DNA of 64,000 bases from Oleiagrimonas sp963821885. Lineage in GTDB: Bacteria; Pseudomonadota; Gammaproteobacteria; Xanthomonadales; Rhodanobacteraceae. Under the pieces are notes generated by a model. It did not search any database and had not been told where the DNA came from. It saw nothing but the letters and a program-made list of their open reading frames with translations. Each line of letters starts with the position of its first letter. Position 1 is the stretch's first letter. The stretch spans positions 744,001 to 808,000 of the forward strand of contig CAWGFN010000001.1 in the NCBI GenBank assembly GCA_963821885.1, given 5' to 3'. This document shows positions 1 through 8,901 of the stretch, one piece after another. The position numbers and the translations under genes are program-made.

Positions 1-298
1 GGTGCCCCTTGTGGATCTTGGATTCGTCGCTGGGCAGCACCAGCACGGTCCGGGGCAGGCGGTTGCGATCCTTCAGGTAGGCGAAATGTCCGCCCAGGTC
101 GACCGGCGACAGCAGCGCGCCGTCGAGCAGGAACTGGTCGTTCTTGTAGGCCTGCACGGTGAGATCGAAATGCTTCTCGAGCTTGCTGGTGGCGACGTCG
201 TCGCCCTTGATGCCGCTCGAGCAGGCGCTCAGGACCAGCATCGCGGCGACCAGCGCCAGCAGGGCGGCGCGCGACAACAGGCGGGGGATTCGGTACAT
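1..298 (-). CDS. Lipoprotein, N-terminal fragment (runs off the window)
   Basis: The first 99 codons of a minus-strand gene whose 3' end lies outside the window. The product begins with a basic, hydrophobic signal segment ending in a lipobox (LSAC, Cys about residue 25), so it should be an SPII-processed lipoprotein. The mature part has no motif I can name; its short strand-rich stretch vaguely recalls ExbD/TolR periplasmic domains, which is only an impression. The ATG at 298 is preceded by GGAG at good spacing; an in-frame ATG seven codons upstream (319) lacks a comparable site. It lies just upstream of dcd on the same strand, in the order dcd then this gene. Confidence 0.6.
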   Translation of the reverse strand, partial: MYRIPRLLSRAALLALVAAMLVLSACSSGIKGDDVATSKLEKHFDLTVQAYKNDQFLLDGALLSPVDLGGHFAYLKDRNRLPRTVLVLPSDESKIHKGH

Positions 299-327
299 GA
301 TGGTGCTCTCCGACATGAAGGGTGTCC

Positions 328-894
328 TCAGGTGCGCGGCAGGGTCACGCCACGCTGCCCCTGGTATTTGCCGCCGCGGTCGCGGTAGCTGGTCTCGCAT
401 TCCTCGTCCGACTCCAGGAACAGCATCTGCGCCACGCCCTCGTTGGCATAGATGCGCGCCGGCAGCGGCGTGGTGTTGGAAAACTCCAGCGTCACGTGGC
501 CTTCCCATTCCGGCTCCAGTGGCGTCACGTTGACGATGATGCCGCAGCGCGCGTAGGTGCTCTTGCCCAGGCAGATCGTCAGCACGTTGCGCGGGATGCG
601 GAAATACTCGACCGTGCGCGCCAGCGCGAAGGAGTTGGGCGGGATGATGCATTCATCGGCCTTAACGTCGACAAAACTGCGCGCGTCGAAGGCCTTGGGG
701 TCGACCACGCTGGAATTGATGTTGGTGAAGATCTTGAATTCGCCGGCGCAACGCACGTCGTATCCGTAGCTGGACGTGCCGTAGGACACCAGGCGCCGCT
801 CGCCGTCCATCTTGACCTGGCCCGGCTCGAACGGCTCGATCATGCCGTGCGCCTCGGCCATGCGGCGGATCCACTTGTCGGATTTGATGCTCAC
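328..894 (-). CDS. dcd: dCTP deaminase
   Basis: 188 residues, close to the usual length of about 190 for trimeric dCTP deaminase, which converts dCTP to dUTP in cytosolic pyrimidine nucleotide synthesis. Family blocks are visible: the N-terminal MSIKSDKWIRRMA segment, PPNSFALARTVEYF, GKSTYARCG and the catalytic-region motif GHVTLEFSNTTPLPARIYA with the conserved Glu. The gene sits downstream of mrp on the same strand with a gap of about 80 bp, so the two may be co-transcribed. The frame is intact and nothing is unusual. Confidence 0.96.
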   Translation of the reverse strand: MSIKSDKWIRRMAEAHGMIEPFEPGQVKMDGERRLVSYGTSSYGYDVRCAGEFKIFTNINSSVVDPKAFDARSFVDVKADECIIPPNSFALARTVEYFRIPRNVLTICLGKSTYARCGIIVNVTPLEPEWEGHVTLEFSNTTPLPARIYANEGVAQMLFLESDEECETSYRDRGGKYQGQRGVTLPRT

Positions 895-973
895 GTGGTG
901 TGTATTCCCGTTGCGTTTGGGTTCGTGGACCAGCGGCGAACATACCCGCTCGCGCGGCCCGCCGCCACCGTGG

Positions 974-2068
974 TCAGGCCGGCGGCGCGTTCTGCACCTG
1001 GATCGCGCCCAGGCCCAGGGACTTGTTGCGCGGCCGCAGCGACAACCGGCCCGCCGCGTTGCGCGCGATGGCGCGATAGCGCGCGGCGAGATCCGAATCG
1101 GGCATGGCCGCCACCGTCGGCGTGCCGCCGTCGGCCTGCTCGCGGATGCGGATGTCCAGCGGCAGGCTGCCCAGCACCGGCACGTCGTACTGTTCGCTCA
1201 TGCGCGCCGCGCCGCCCTCGCCGAACACGTGCTCCTCGTGGCCGCAGCTGGAGCACACATGCGTGGCCATGTTCTCCACGATGCCCAGCACGGGAACCTC
1301 GACTTTCTCGAACATCTTCAGTGCCTTGCGCGCATCCAGCAGAGCGATGTCCTGCGGCGTGGTGACGATCACCGCGCCGGCCACCGGCACCTTCTGCGCC
1401 AGGGTCAGCTGGATGTCGCCGGTGCCCGGCGGCAAGTCGACGATCAGGTAATCGAGCGCGTCCCAGCGGGTGTCATTGAGCAACTGGGTCATGGCCTGGG
1501 TGACCATCGGCCCGCGCCAGATCATCGGCGTCTCCTCCTCCACCAGCAGGCCGATCGACATCATCTGCAGGCCGTGCGCGGTCTTGGGCACGATGGACTT
1601 GCCGTCGGGAGAATCCGGACGCCCCTCGACGCCCAGCATGCGCGGCTGGCTGGGGCCGTAGATGTCGGCATCGAGCACGCCCACGCGCGCGCCCTCGGCG
1701 GCCAGCGCCAGGGCCAGGTTGGCGGCCACGGTCGACTTGCCCACGCCGCCCTTGCCCGAGGCCACGGCGATGATGTTCTTGACCCCCGCCTGCGGCGCCA
1801 GCTTGCCCTGCACCTGGTGGGCGTGGATGCGGCTGGTGATCGAGACCACGGCGCTGTCGATGGCGGCATCGGCCTCCAGCGCCTCGCGCGCCGCGCGCGC
1901 CAGCGCCTCGCGCGCGCCGGCCGCCGGATAGCCCAGCTGCAGGTCGACCGACACCCGCGCGCCGTCGACGCCCACGGCACGCACCGCCGGGCCCAGTCCG
2001 GCGCCGGTGTGCGGGTCGATCACGCGGTCCAGGATCTGGCGAACCCGGTCTTGGTCAGGAGCATTCAT
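974..2068 (-). CDS. apbC: Iron-sulfur cluster carrier protein Mrp/ApbC
   Basis: 364-residue P-loop ATPase of the Mrp/NBP35 family, which holds and delivers Fe-S clusters in the cytosol. The N-terminal 90 residues are a DUF59/MIP18-like domain. A deviant Walker A, SGKGGVGKST, follows at about residue 110, and the cluster-binding CxxC (CSSCGHEEHVFGEGG) is near residue 280. Length matches E. coli Mrp. The gene is divergent from the plus-strand DUF2147 gene, and metG lies beyond; mrp and metG are commonly neighbours in gammaproteobacteria. Confidence 0.95.
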   Translation of the reverse strand: MNAPDQDRVRQILDRVIDPHTGAGLGPAVRAVGVDGARVSVDLQLGYPAAGAREALARAAREALEADAAIDSAVVSITSRIHAHQVQGKLAPQAGVKNIIAVASGKGGVGKSTVAANLALALAAEGARVGVLDADIYGPSQPRMLGVEGRPDSPDGKSIVPKTAHGLQMMSIGLLVEEETPMIWRGPMVTQAMTQLLNDTRWDALDYLIVDLPPGTGDIQLTLAQKVPVAGAVIVTTPQDIALLDARKALKMFEKVEVPVLGIVENMATHVCSSCGHEEHVFGEGGAARMSEQYDVPVLGSLPLDIRIREQADGGTPTVAAMPDSDLAARYRAIARNAAGRLSLRPRNKSLGLGAIQVQNAPPA

Positions 2069-2204
2069 GGGGATACTTCATGGGTGCGGGGAAACCCGCC
2101 CATTATGCCGCAGGCGTCAAGCGCGCCCACGCCAGAAGGTACTTGACGCGGCGAGCACGGCTGGGCACGCTCGCAGCCATACGATTCCGTATGGGAGATA
2201 CGCC

Positions 2205-2732
2205 ATGCTGTCCTTGCGCAACGTCCTCGTCGCCGCGGCCCTGCTGCTGCTCAGCACCCCGGCCCTGGCCTCCGATCTATCGCCGGTCGGCACCTGGAAG
2301 ACCATCGACGACAATACCGGCCAGGCCAAGAGCATCGTCCAGATCACCGAGCACAACGGCGTGCTCGAGGGCACGATCCTGCAGGTCCTGAAGTCCGACG
2401 ACGGCCCGCACCCGCTGTGCAAGAAATGCGACGGCGAGCGCCACAACAAGCCGATCGAGGGCATGAACTTCATGTGGGGCCTGACCCGCGACGACGACGT
2501 GTGGGACGGCGGCAGGATCCTCGACCCCAAGACCGGCAAGGTCTACAAGGCCAAGATCGAGGTGATCGACGGTGGCCGCAAGCTCAAGGTCCGCGGCTAC
2601 ATCGGCTTCGCGCTGCTGGGTCGCACCCAGGTCTGGCTGCGCACCGAGATGCCCAAGCCGGCCGCCGAACCGGCGATGACGCCCGCCACGCCGGCCAGCA
2701 GCATGACGCCGGCCAGCGGCGGCAGCATGTAA
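2205..2732 (+). CDS. Secreted DUF2147-family protein
   Basis: 175 residues with a clear signal peptide (hydrophobic core LVAAALLLLSTPALA, cleavage near residue 23). The mature part matches my recollection of DUF2147, small periplasmic proteins with a lipocalin-like beta fold; features are the GTWKTIDDNTG opening, a CKKCDG pair of cysteines and the block GGRILDPKTGKVYKAKI. The C-terminal 30 residues are a low-complexity Pro/Ala/Met/Ser tail. I chose the ATG at 2205 because it starts the signal peptide and has GGGAGA upstream. Molecular function is unknown. Confidence 0.8.
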   Translation: MLSLRNVLVAAALLLLSTPALASDLSPVGTWKTIDDNTGQAKSIVQITEHNGVLEGTILQVLKSDDGPHPLCKKCDGERHNKPIEGMNFMWGLTRDDDVWDGGRILDPKTGKVYKAKIEVIDGGRKLKVRGYIGFALLGRTQVWLRTEMPKPAAEPAMTPATPASSMTPASGGSM

Positions 2733-2890
2733 CGCGCGCAGCCCAGAGCTCGCCAGCGCGGGCCCGGGCCGGTGGCATGCCGGCCCGGGCCCGCGCGTTT
2801 TGGACGTCCACGGACGGGCTGCGCGCTGGCCCGCGCCGCGCGCACCCTGCCATAATCCCCCGCTTGTCACGCACCTTTGGAACCTGACGC

Positions 2891-4951
2891 ATGAACCGCC
2901 GCATCCTGGCCACCTGCGCCCTGCCCTACGCCAATGGTCCGATCCACATCGGGCACATGGTCGAGCACGTGCAGGGCGACGTGTGGACGCGCGCGATGCG
3001 CATGGCCGGGCACACGGTGCATTTCGTCTGCGCCGACGACGCCCACGGCACGCCGATCATGCTGCGCGCGCAGCGCGAGGGCATCACGCCCGAGCAGCTG
3101 ATCGCCGACTCCAACACCGCGCACCAGGCCGATTTCCGCGATTTCCACATCGGCTACGACCACTACTCGAGCACCCACGGCGAGGCCAACCACGCGCTTA
3201 CCGTGCGCATCTACGAGGCGCTGCGCGACACGCGCCACGTGGAATCGAAGCCCGTGCGCCAGTTCTACGATCCGGACAAGGACATGTTCCTGCCGGACCG
3301 CTTCATCAAGGGCGAGTGCCCGCACTGCCACGCCAGGGACCAGTACGGCGATTCGTGCGAGGTATGCGGCAAGACCTACGCCCCGACCGAGCTGATCGAG
3401 CCCTACTCGGTGATCTCCGGCGCGCGCCCGGTGGAGAAGGAATCGGTGCACTATTTCGTGCGCCTGGGCGATTTCGAGCCGATGCTGCGCGAGTGGCTGG
3501 CCGAACGCCGCCAGGCCGGCGGCCTGCAGGCCGAAGTGGTCAACAAGCTCGAGGAATGGTTCACCGACGGCCTGCGCAGCTGGGACATCTCGCGCGACGC
3601 GCCGTACTTCGGCTTCGAACTGCCGGACGCGCCGGGCAAGTTCTTCTACGTGTGGCTGGACGCGCCGGTCGGCTACCTGGCCAGCTTCACCGAATACGCC
3701 GCCGAGAAGGGCCTGGACCGCGACGCCTTCCTGGAAGCCGACGCCGCCGCCGAGGCCGGCACCGAGATGGTGCACTTCATCGGCAAGGACATCACCTACT
3801 TCCACACCCTGTTCTGGCCGGCGATGCTGCACGGCGCGGGCCTGCGCACGCCCAGCGCGGTCAACGTGCATGGCTTCCTGACGGTGAACGGCGCCAAGAT
3901 GTCCAAGTCGCGCGGCACCTTCATCAACGCGCGCACCTACCTCGACCACCTGGATCCGGACTACCTGCGCTACTACCTGACCGCGCTGCTGGGCCCGACC
4001 CTGGCCGACCTCGACCTCGACTTCAAGGCCTTCGAGGAGCGCGTCAACTCGCACCTGGTCGGCAAGTGGGCCAACATCGCCAGCCGCTGCGCGGGCTTCC
4101 TGCACAGGCATTTCGACGGCCGCATGGCCGACACCATCGACGCCGACCTGCGCCAGCGCTACGACGATGCCGTCGCGCGCCTGGCGCCGTGCGCCGAGCT
4201 GTTCGAGAAACGCGAGTACGCGCACGCCATGCGCCTGGTGATGGGCGTGGCCGACGAGACCAATGCCTGGATCGCCGAGAAGGCGCCGTGGAAGATGGCC
4301 AAGGACGAAAGCCAGCGCGCGGAACTGCACCAGGTCGCCTCGATGGCCATCAACCTGTTCCGCCTTCTGAGCGCCTGGCTCAAGCCGGTGATTCCGGCCA
4401 CCGTGGCGCGCGCCGAGAGCTTCCTGGCCAGCGCCCCGAACCATTTCAGCGACGTCGACGAACCGCTGGCCGGCCACGCGCTGGCGCCATTCCAGCCGCT
4501 GCTGACCCGCATCGACCCGAAAAAGATACAGGCCATGATCGAAGACTCCACCGACTCCATGAACGCACCCGCTCCCGCTCCCGCCGCCGCGCCGGCCGCC
4601 GCCGAGGCACCCGCCACGCCGACCATCGGCATCGACGATTTCGCCAAGCTCGACCTTCGCGTGGGCAAGGTCACGGTGTGCGAACACGTGGAAGGCGCCG
4701 ACAAGCTGCTGCGCTTCGAGCTGGACGCCGGCGAGCTGGGTACGCGACAGATCTTCTCCGGCATCAAGGCGGCCTATCCGGAACCGGAAAAGCTGGTCGG
4801 CACCAACGTGGTGTTCATCGCCAACCTGGCGCCGCGCAAGATGCGCTTCGGCCTGTCCGAGGGCATGATCCTGTCGGCCGGCGAAGGCGGCAGCGACCTG
4901 AAGCTGATCTCGGTCGACGCCGCGGCCAAGCCCGGCGCCACGGTGCGCTGA
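2891..4951 (+). CDS. metG: Methionyl-tRNA synthetase
   Basis: 686-residue class I aminoacyl-tRNA synthetase that charges tRNA-Met in the cytosol. The HIGH motif is literally HIGH at residues 19-22, the zinc-binding knuckle is CPHC...CEVCG near residues 142-160, and the KMSKS loop lies at about 336-340 (GAKMSKSRGTF). After a Pro/Ala-rich linker (residues about 557-575) comes a C-terminal EMAP-II-like tRNA-binding domain beginning FAKLDLRVGKV, typical of the dimeric long form. The start has the expected MNRRILATCALPYANG sequence. rnfB follows after 16 bp, so an operon metG-rnfB-nth is likely. Confidence 0.98.
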   Translation: MNRRILATCALPYANGPIHIGHMVEHVQGDVWTRAMRMAGHTVHFVCADDAHGTPIMLRAQREGITPEQLIADSNTAHQADFRDFHIGYDHYSSTHGEANHALTVRIYEALRDTRHVESKPVRQFYDPDKDMFLPDRFIKGECPHCHARDQYGDSCEVCGKTYAPTELIEPYSVISGARPVEKESVHYFVRLGDFEPMLREWLAERRQAGGLQAEVVNKLEEWFTDGLRSWDISRDAPYFGFELPDAPGKFFYVWLDAPVGYLASFTEYAAEKGLDRDAFLEADAAAEAGTEMVHFIGKDITYFHTLFWPAMLHGAGLRTPSAVNVHGFLTVNGAKMSKSRGTFINARTYLDHLDPDYLRYYLTALLGPTLADLDLDFKAFEERVNSHLVGKWANIASRCAGFLHRHFDGRMADTIDADLRQRYDDAVARLAPCAELFEKREYAHAMRLVMGVADETNAWIAEKAPWKMAKDESQRAELHQVASMAINLFRLLSAWLKPVIPATVARAESFLASAPNHFSDVDEPLAGHALAPFQPLLTRIDPKKIQAMIEDSTDSMNAPAPAPAAAPAAAEAPATPTIGIDDFAKLDLRVGKVTVCEHVEGADKLLRFELDAGELGTRQIFSGIKAAYPEPEKLVGTNVVFIANLAPRKMRFGLSEGMILSAGEGGSDLKLISVDAAAKPGATVR

Positions 4952-4967
4952 GCGCGCCGCGCGCGGC

Positions 4968-5621
4968 ATGAACGACCGGCTGGCCGACCGCATCGACGCG
5001 CTGCTGCCGCAGACGCAGTGCGAGCAATGCGGCTACCACGGCTGCCGGCCCTACGCCGAGGCCATCGCCATCGGCGCGGCCGACATCAACCAGTGCCCGC
5101 CCGGCGGCCAGGCCGGCATCGACGCCCTTGCCGCCCTGCTCGATCGCGCCAGCAAGACCCTCAATCCCGCCAACGGCATCGAGAAGCCGCGCATTCTGGC
5201 GCGCGTGATCGAGGCCGACTGCATCGGCTGCACCAAGTGCATCCAGGCCTGTCCGGTCGACGCCATCCTCGGCGCCAGCAAGCAGATGCACACCGTCATC
5301 GCCGACCATTGCACCGGCTGCGAGCTGTGCGTGCCGGCCTGCCCGGTCGACTGCATCGCGCTGGATCCGATGCCACCCGCGCAGATCGACGCCGCGCACG
5401 CCGACGCCGCGCGCGAACGCTTCGGTCGCCGCGAGGCGCGCCTGGCGCGCATCAAGGCCGAACGCGCGGCCCAGCTGGCGGCGCGCAAGGCCGCCATGCA
5501 CGCGCCCTCGCCGCCCGCCGGCGCATCCGGCGACGGCGCCATCCGCACGAGCATCACCCGCAGCGCGGTGCAGGAGGCCATCGCCCGCGCCCGGGCCAAG
5601 CGCGAGGGACGCAACTCGTGA
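4968..5621 (+). CDS. rnfB: RnfB-like iron-sulfur electron-transfer protein (orphan)
   Basis: 217-residue ferredoxin-like protein. An N-terminal Fe-S domain carries CEQCGYHGC (4Fe-4S ligands, residues about 18-26) with a further Cys in NQCPPGG. Two bacterial 4Fe-4S ferredoxin motifs follow: CIGCTKCIQACPVD and CTGCELCVPACPVD (about residues 85-125). Unlike RnfB/RsxB of complete Rnf complexes it lacks the N-terminal membrane anchor, and no rnfA, C, D, G or E lies nearby. The C-terminus is a basic helical extension (RREARLARIKAERAAQLAARK). The stop overlaps the GTG start of nth, indicating translational coupling. The partner redox protein is unknown. Confidence 0.88.
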   Translation: MNDRLADRIDALLPQTQCEQCGYHGCRPYAEAIAIGAADINQCPPGGQAGIDALAALLDRASKTLNPANGIEKPRILARVIEADCIGCTKCIQACPVDAILGASKQMHTVIADHCTGCELCVPACPVDCIALDPMPPAQIDAAHADAARERFGRREARLARIKAERAAQLAARKAAMHAPSPPAGASGDGAIRTSITRSAVQEAIARARAKREGRNS

Positions 5622-6259
5622 AGAAGGAAAACATCCAGGAGATGTTCCGCCGCCTGCGCGAGCTGGACCCGCACCCGACCACCGAACTCGAATACGACAC
5701 GCCGTTCCAGCTGCTGATCGCGGTGATCCTGTCGGCGCAGGCCACCGACGTCGGCGTCAACAAGGCCACGCGCAGGCTGTATCCGAAGGCCGGCACCCCG
5801 CAAGCGATCCTGAAGCTGGGCGAGGAAGGCCTCAAGCGCCACATCAACACCATCGGCCTGTTCAACACCAAGGCCAAGAACGTCATCGCCACCTGTCGCA
5901 TCATCGTCGAGCAGCACGGCGGCGAGGTGCCGCGCGATCGCGCCGCCCTGGAGGCGCTGCCGGGCGTCGGCCGCAAGACCGCCAACGTGGTGCTCAACAC
6001 CGCCTTCGGCGAGCCCACCATCGCCGTCGACACGCACATCTTCCGCGTGGCCAACCGTACCGGCCTGGCGCCGGGCAAGACCGTCGACGCGGTGGAAAAG
6101 AAGCTGCTGAAGGTGGTGCCGGACGAATTCCGGCAGGACGCGCACCACTGGCTGATCCTGCACGGACGCTACGTGTGCAAGGCACGCAAGCCGAACTGCC
6201 CGCAGTGCGTGCTCGCCGACCTGTGCCGGTTCCGCCCCAAGACCCGCGCCGAACCGTGA
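5618..6259 (+). CDS. nth: Endonuclease III (DNA glycosylase/AP lyase)
   Basis: 213 residues, matching E. coli Nth at 211. It removes oxidised pyrimidines from DNA and cleaves the abasic site. The helix-hairpin-helix is LPGVGRKTANVV with the catalytic Lys; the catalytic Asp is in VDTHIFRV; the C-terminal 4Fe-4S loop is C-x6-C-x2-C-x5-C (CKARKPNCPQCVLADLC). The GTG at 5618 is chosen because it gives MKKENIQEMFRRLREL, collinear with Nth N-termini, and shares a GTGA overlap with the rnfB stop. The longer reading frame upstream lies over rnfB and is not real. Confidence 0.95.
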   Translation: MKKENIQEMFRRLRELDPHPTTELEYDTPFQLLIAVILSAQATDVGVNKATRRLYPKAGTPQAILKLGEEGLKRHINTIGLFNTKAKNVIATCRIIVEQHGGEVPRDRAALEALPGVGRKTANVVLNTAFGEPTIAVDTHIFRVANRTGLAPGKTVDAVEKKLLKVVPDEFRQDAHHWLILHGRYVCKARKPNCPQCVLADLCRFRPKTRAEP

Positions 6260-6265
6260 AAAGCA

Positions 6266-6291
6266 AAGCGGCGGGCTCGCGCCCGCCGCTT
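6266..6291. terminator. Bidirectional hairpin terminator between nth and the porin gene
   Basis: Perfect 11-bp inverted repeat (AAGCGGCGGGC / GCCCGCCGCTT) around a TCGC loop, between the convergent nth and porin genes. It lacks a long T run, so intrinsic termination strength is uncertain. Confidence 0.6.
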
Positions 6292-6359
6292 CGTCCATCC
6301 CTGGTGCAATGCTCTCCGTGGAGCCATCCTGGCCCGCGTGTGTTGCGTCATCGTGACGC

Positions 6360-7412
6360 TTAGAACTTCACCTCGCCCCACACACCGATCTCGTTGGTCT
6401 TGGTGCTGGCCACGTGGACCGGCGGGAACAGCACGGCCTCGGTGTACTTGCCCGTTTCGTGCTTGTACACGGCGGCCAGCTTGAAGCCCTTGGTCACCTG
6501 GAACTCGACACCGGCGTTGTAGTAGGTGTCCTTCTTGGCCGGATCCAGGTCCTTGCTCAGCTTGGCGCTGTCGTAGCGCACGAAGGCGGTCACGCCCTTG
6601 GCCAGGCCCGCGCTCGCCCACACCGAGTAACCGTCCGACTTGTCCTTGGCCACGGTGGTCACGTTGTTCCAGTTCTTGGCGGTGAAGTACTCGCCGCCGA
6701 CGCGGAAGTTCTTGGCCACGTAGCCGACCATGAAGTCGCCGCGCGAAGCCGTGTTCGGCACGCTGACGTTCTGCAGCTCCTGGCCACGCTTGCCGGAGTA
6801 GCCACCGACCGCGACCACCAGGCCGTCGATCGGCATGAAGGCCACGCGGCCACCGAAGTCCACGCCCTTGCCGCGGCCCGGATTCTTGTAGCCGTTGCCG
6901 TTCACCACGGCGGCTTCATAGCTGATCATGTCGTTGCCGCCGACCTTGCCGCCCAGGTGCAGGCCCCAGTCGGCGGAGTTGGCGAAATGCAGGCGATCGG
7001 TCAGGGTCGGCTCGACGTAGCGGAAGCCGTACATGCCCTCGACGAACGGGATCCACGGCATGTCGGACGAACCGATGCGCAGCACCGCCGCCTTGCTGAA
7101 CTTGCCCTGCACGTAGGCCTTCTTGACGAACAGGTTGGTTTCCTTGTCGCTGGAAACGTAGTTGAAGTCGGTGGTCAGGTTGGCCGACCACACGTCGTCG
7201 AAATCGTGGCTGACGCTCAGGTAGAACCGCTTGACGTCCGTGCCGGTACCGGTGGCGTTGGTCTTGCCGGTATCGCTGTTCTTCTGGTCGATGTGGGTGA
7301 AATCGAAATACATCTTGCCGCCGACGGTGGTATCGCCGGATGCGGCATGGGCGGTCATGCTGGCCGCGCCCAGGGCGACGGCAACAGCAACGGCAACGAG
7401 TTTGCAGCGCAT
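6360..7412 (-). CDS. Outer-membrane porin, probably phosphate-regulated (OprO/OprP-like)
   Basis: 350 residues with a signal peptide (MRCKLVAVAVAVALGAASMTAHA). The rest is strand-rich with alternating aromatic and polar residues and a C-terminal Phe (VWGEVKF), the usual outer-membrane barrel ending. Sequence flavour (GGKMYFDFTHID at the mature N-terminus, DMPWIPFVEGMYGFRYVE) fits the porin O/P superfamily. The start at 7412 has GAGGAG seven bases upstream; the 12 extra codons of the longer frame precede the signal peptide and are unlikely. A near-consensus Pho box lies about 140 bp upstream and the pst operon is 2 kb away, so a phosphate-uptake role is inferred; substrate specificity is not shown by sequence. 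Confidence 0.75.
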   Translation of the reverse strand: MRCKLVAVAVAVALGAASMTAHAASGDTTVGGKMYFDFTHIDQKNSDTGKTNATGTGTDVKRFYLSVSHDFDDVWSANLTTDFNYVSSDKETNLFVKKAYVQGKFSKAAVLRIGSSDMPWIPFVEGMYGFRYVEPTLTDRLHFANSADWGLHLGGKVGGNDMISYEAAVVNGNGYKNPGRGKGVDFGGRVAFMPIDGLVVAVGGYSGKRGQELQNVSVPNTASRGDFMVGYVAKNFRVGGEYFTAKNWNNVTTVAKDKSDGYSVWASAGLAKGVTAFVRYDSAKLSKDLDPAKKDTYYNAGVEFQVTKGFKLAAVYKHETGKYTEAVLFPPVHVASTKTNEIGVWGEVKF

Positions 7413-7550
7413 GGTGAACTCCTCGAACGTTCGAAGTCTGTGGTGCATGGCACCGCGCCATGCATCCAGCGGTGAGCATCAGCGGGGTTGTTAAGAACCC
7501 GTGATGGCGGCCAGCATGGAGGCGAAATTTGACGCTTGTGTTGGCGCTGG

Positions 7551-7568
7551 ATGACGAATTGATGACAG
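7551..7568 (-). promoter_or_regulatory. Pho box upstream of the porin
   Basis: On the minus strand the sequence is CTGTCATCAATTCGTCAT: two 7-mers (CTGTCAT and TCGTCAT) separated by 4 bp, the PhoB-binding architecture. It lies about 140 bp upstream of the porin start in the correct orientation. Confidence 0.7.
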
Positions 7569-7670
7569 TGGTCCGTCGACGCGCGCTGCAAAGGAACTGT
7601 CATGAACCGCTGGCACGATCCGCGCGTACCCCCGTTCCGCTTGTCCGGACGCCAACCACGGAAGCACGAC

Positions 7671-8177
7671 ATGACCGCCATCACGCCCATCCACCGCCTG
7701 CTGCTGGCCGGCCTGTCGCTGCTTCTGGTGCTCGCCGTGGTGCCCGCGCGGGCCCAGCAGGCGACTCCGGCGCCCCTGCAGGAGCGCATGTCCTATGCGC
7801 AGTTCAAGCGCCTGGGCCTGGACAAGCTGACCCCGGCGCAGCTCGACGCGCTCAATGCCTGGCTGCGCGAGCACGGCGAGACCGGCCCGGCGCTGGACGC
7901 CGCCCCCGCCAGCAGCAACGCCCCGCGCCCGGCGGCGCCCGCGGCGCAGGGCAACGCCGACATCCATGCGCGCATCAAGGGCAGCTTCCGCGGCTGGGAC
8001 AACGGCACCGTGTTCACCCTCGACAATGGCCAGCGCTGGAAGGTCAGCGAGGACAGCCAGCTGATGATGCGCAGCATCGACAACCCGAAGGTCACCCTGC
8101 GCAAGGGCTTCTTCGGCAGCTGGCTGCTGAGCCTGGACGGCACCAACGAAACCGTGCGCGTCACGCAGCAGCGCTGA
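7671..8177 (+). CDS. Secreted protein of unknown function
   Basis: 168 residues from the ATG at 7671: a signal peptide (LLLAGLSLLLVLAVVPARA), a short helical domain (YAQFKRLGLDKLTPAQLDALNAWL) of a kind seen in several Xanthomonadaceae secreted proteins, a Pro/Ala linker and a C-terminal beta domain (about residues 100-168) with GWDNGTVFTLDNGQRWKV. The helical segment resembles a peptidoglycan/EF-hand-like helical hairpin, but I cannot assign it. An upstream in-frame ATG at 7602 has a better ribosome site (AAGGA), which would add 23 residues before the signal peptide; the start is therefore uncertain. Confidence 0.65.
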   Translation: MTAITPIHRLLLAGLSLLLVLAVVPARAQQATPAPLQERMSYAQFKRLGLDKLTPAQLDALNAWLREHGETGPALDAAPASSNAPRPAAPAAQGNADIHARIKGSFRGWDNGTVFTLDNGQRWKVSEDSQLMMRSIDNPKVTLRKGFFGSWLLSLDGTNETVRVTQQR

Positions 8178-8222
8178 ACAATCCACGGCCGGCCCGCCTC
8201 GGCGGGCTGTTATCATTCGCGC

Positions 8223-8882
8223 ATGCCTGAGACCCCTGCCCAGCCCGCGAAGCGCATGGCCGACCGCTTCCGCGGCTTCCTGCCCGTCGTGGTGGACGTG
8301 GAAACCGGCGGCTTCGACGCGCGGCGCGACGCGTTGCTGGAGATCGCCGTGGCCGTCACCCGCATGGACGACGACGGCGTGCTCGCCTTCGATGCGCCGG
8401 TGCTGGCGCGGGTCAAGCCGTTCGAGGGCGCCAACCTCGACCCGCGCGCGCTGGAAGTGACCGGCATCGACCCCGACCATCCGCTGCGCCTGGCCATGAC
8501 CGAGCGCGAGGCGCTGGACACGGTGTTCAAGCCGGTGCGCGAGGCGGTCCGCGCCGCCAACTGCCAGCGCGCGGTACTGGTCGGCCACAACGCGGCCTTC
8601 GACCTGGGCTTTCTCAATGCCGCGGTCAACCGCGTCGGCCACAAACGCAACCCGTTCCATCCCTTCAGCTGCTTCGACACCGCCACCCTGGGCGGCCTTG
8701 CCTTCGGGCAGACCGTGCTCAGTCGCGCGGTGCAGGCGGCCGGATTCGACTTCGACGCCCGCGAGGCGCATTCGGCACTGTACGATGCCGAACGCACGGC
8801 CCAGCTTTTCTGCACCATCATCAACCGCTGGAAGGACCTGCACGACCTGGAACGCGAGCAGGTGGGCCTGCCGCTGTCCTGA
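8223..8882 (+). CDS. rnt: Ribonuclease T
   Basis: 219-residue DnaQ-fold 3'-5' exonuclease that trims the 3' ends of tRNA and other stable RNA. ExoI is VVVDVETGGFD (about residues 21-31), ExoII is LVGHNAAFDLGFL (about 120-132) and ExoIIIepsilon is AHSALYDAERTAQLF (about 181-195), giving the DEDDh metal-ligand set. Length agrees with E. coli RNase T (215). The following FmdB-family gene is 19 bp downstream on the same strand. Confidence 0.94.
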   Translation: MPETPAQPAKRMADRFRGFLPVVVDVETGGFDARRDALLEIAVAVTRMDDDGVLAFDAPVLARVKPFEGANLDPRALEVTGIDPDHPLRLAMTEREALDTVFKPVREAVRAANCQRAVLVGHNAAFDLGFLNAAVNRVGHKRNPFHPFSCFDTATLGGLAFGQTVLSRAVQAAGFDFDAREAHSALYDAERTAQLFCTIINRWKDLHDLEREQVGLPLS

Positions 8883-8901
8883 CTGATCGAGGCACCGTCG
8901 C

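Noticed and set aside
2597..2845. Small minus-strand ORF after the DUF2147 gene
   Set aside because: It lies mostly antisense to the DUF2147 coding sequence and shows no independent coding signal.
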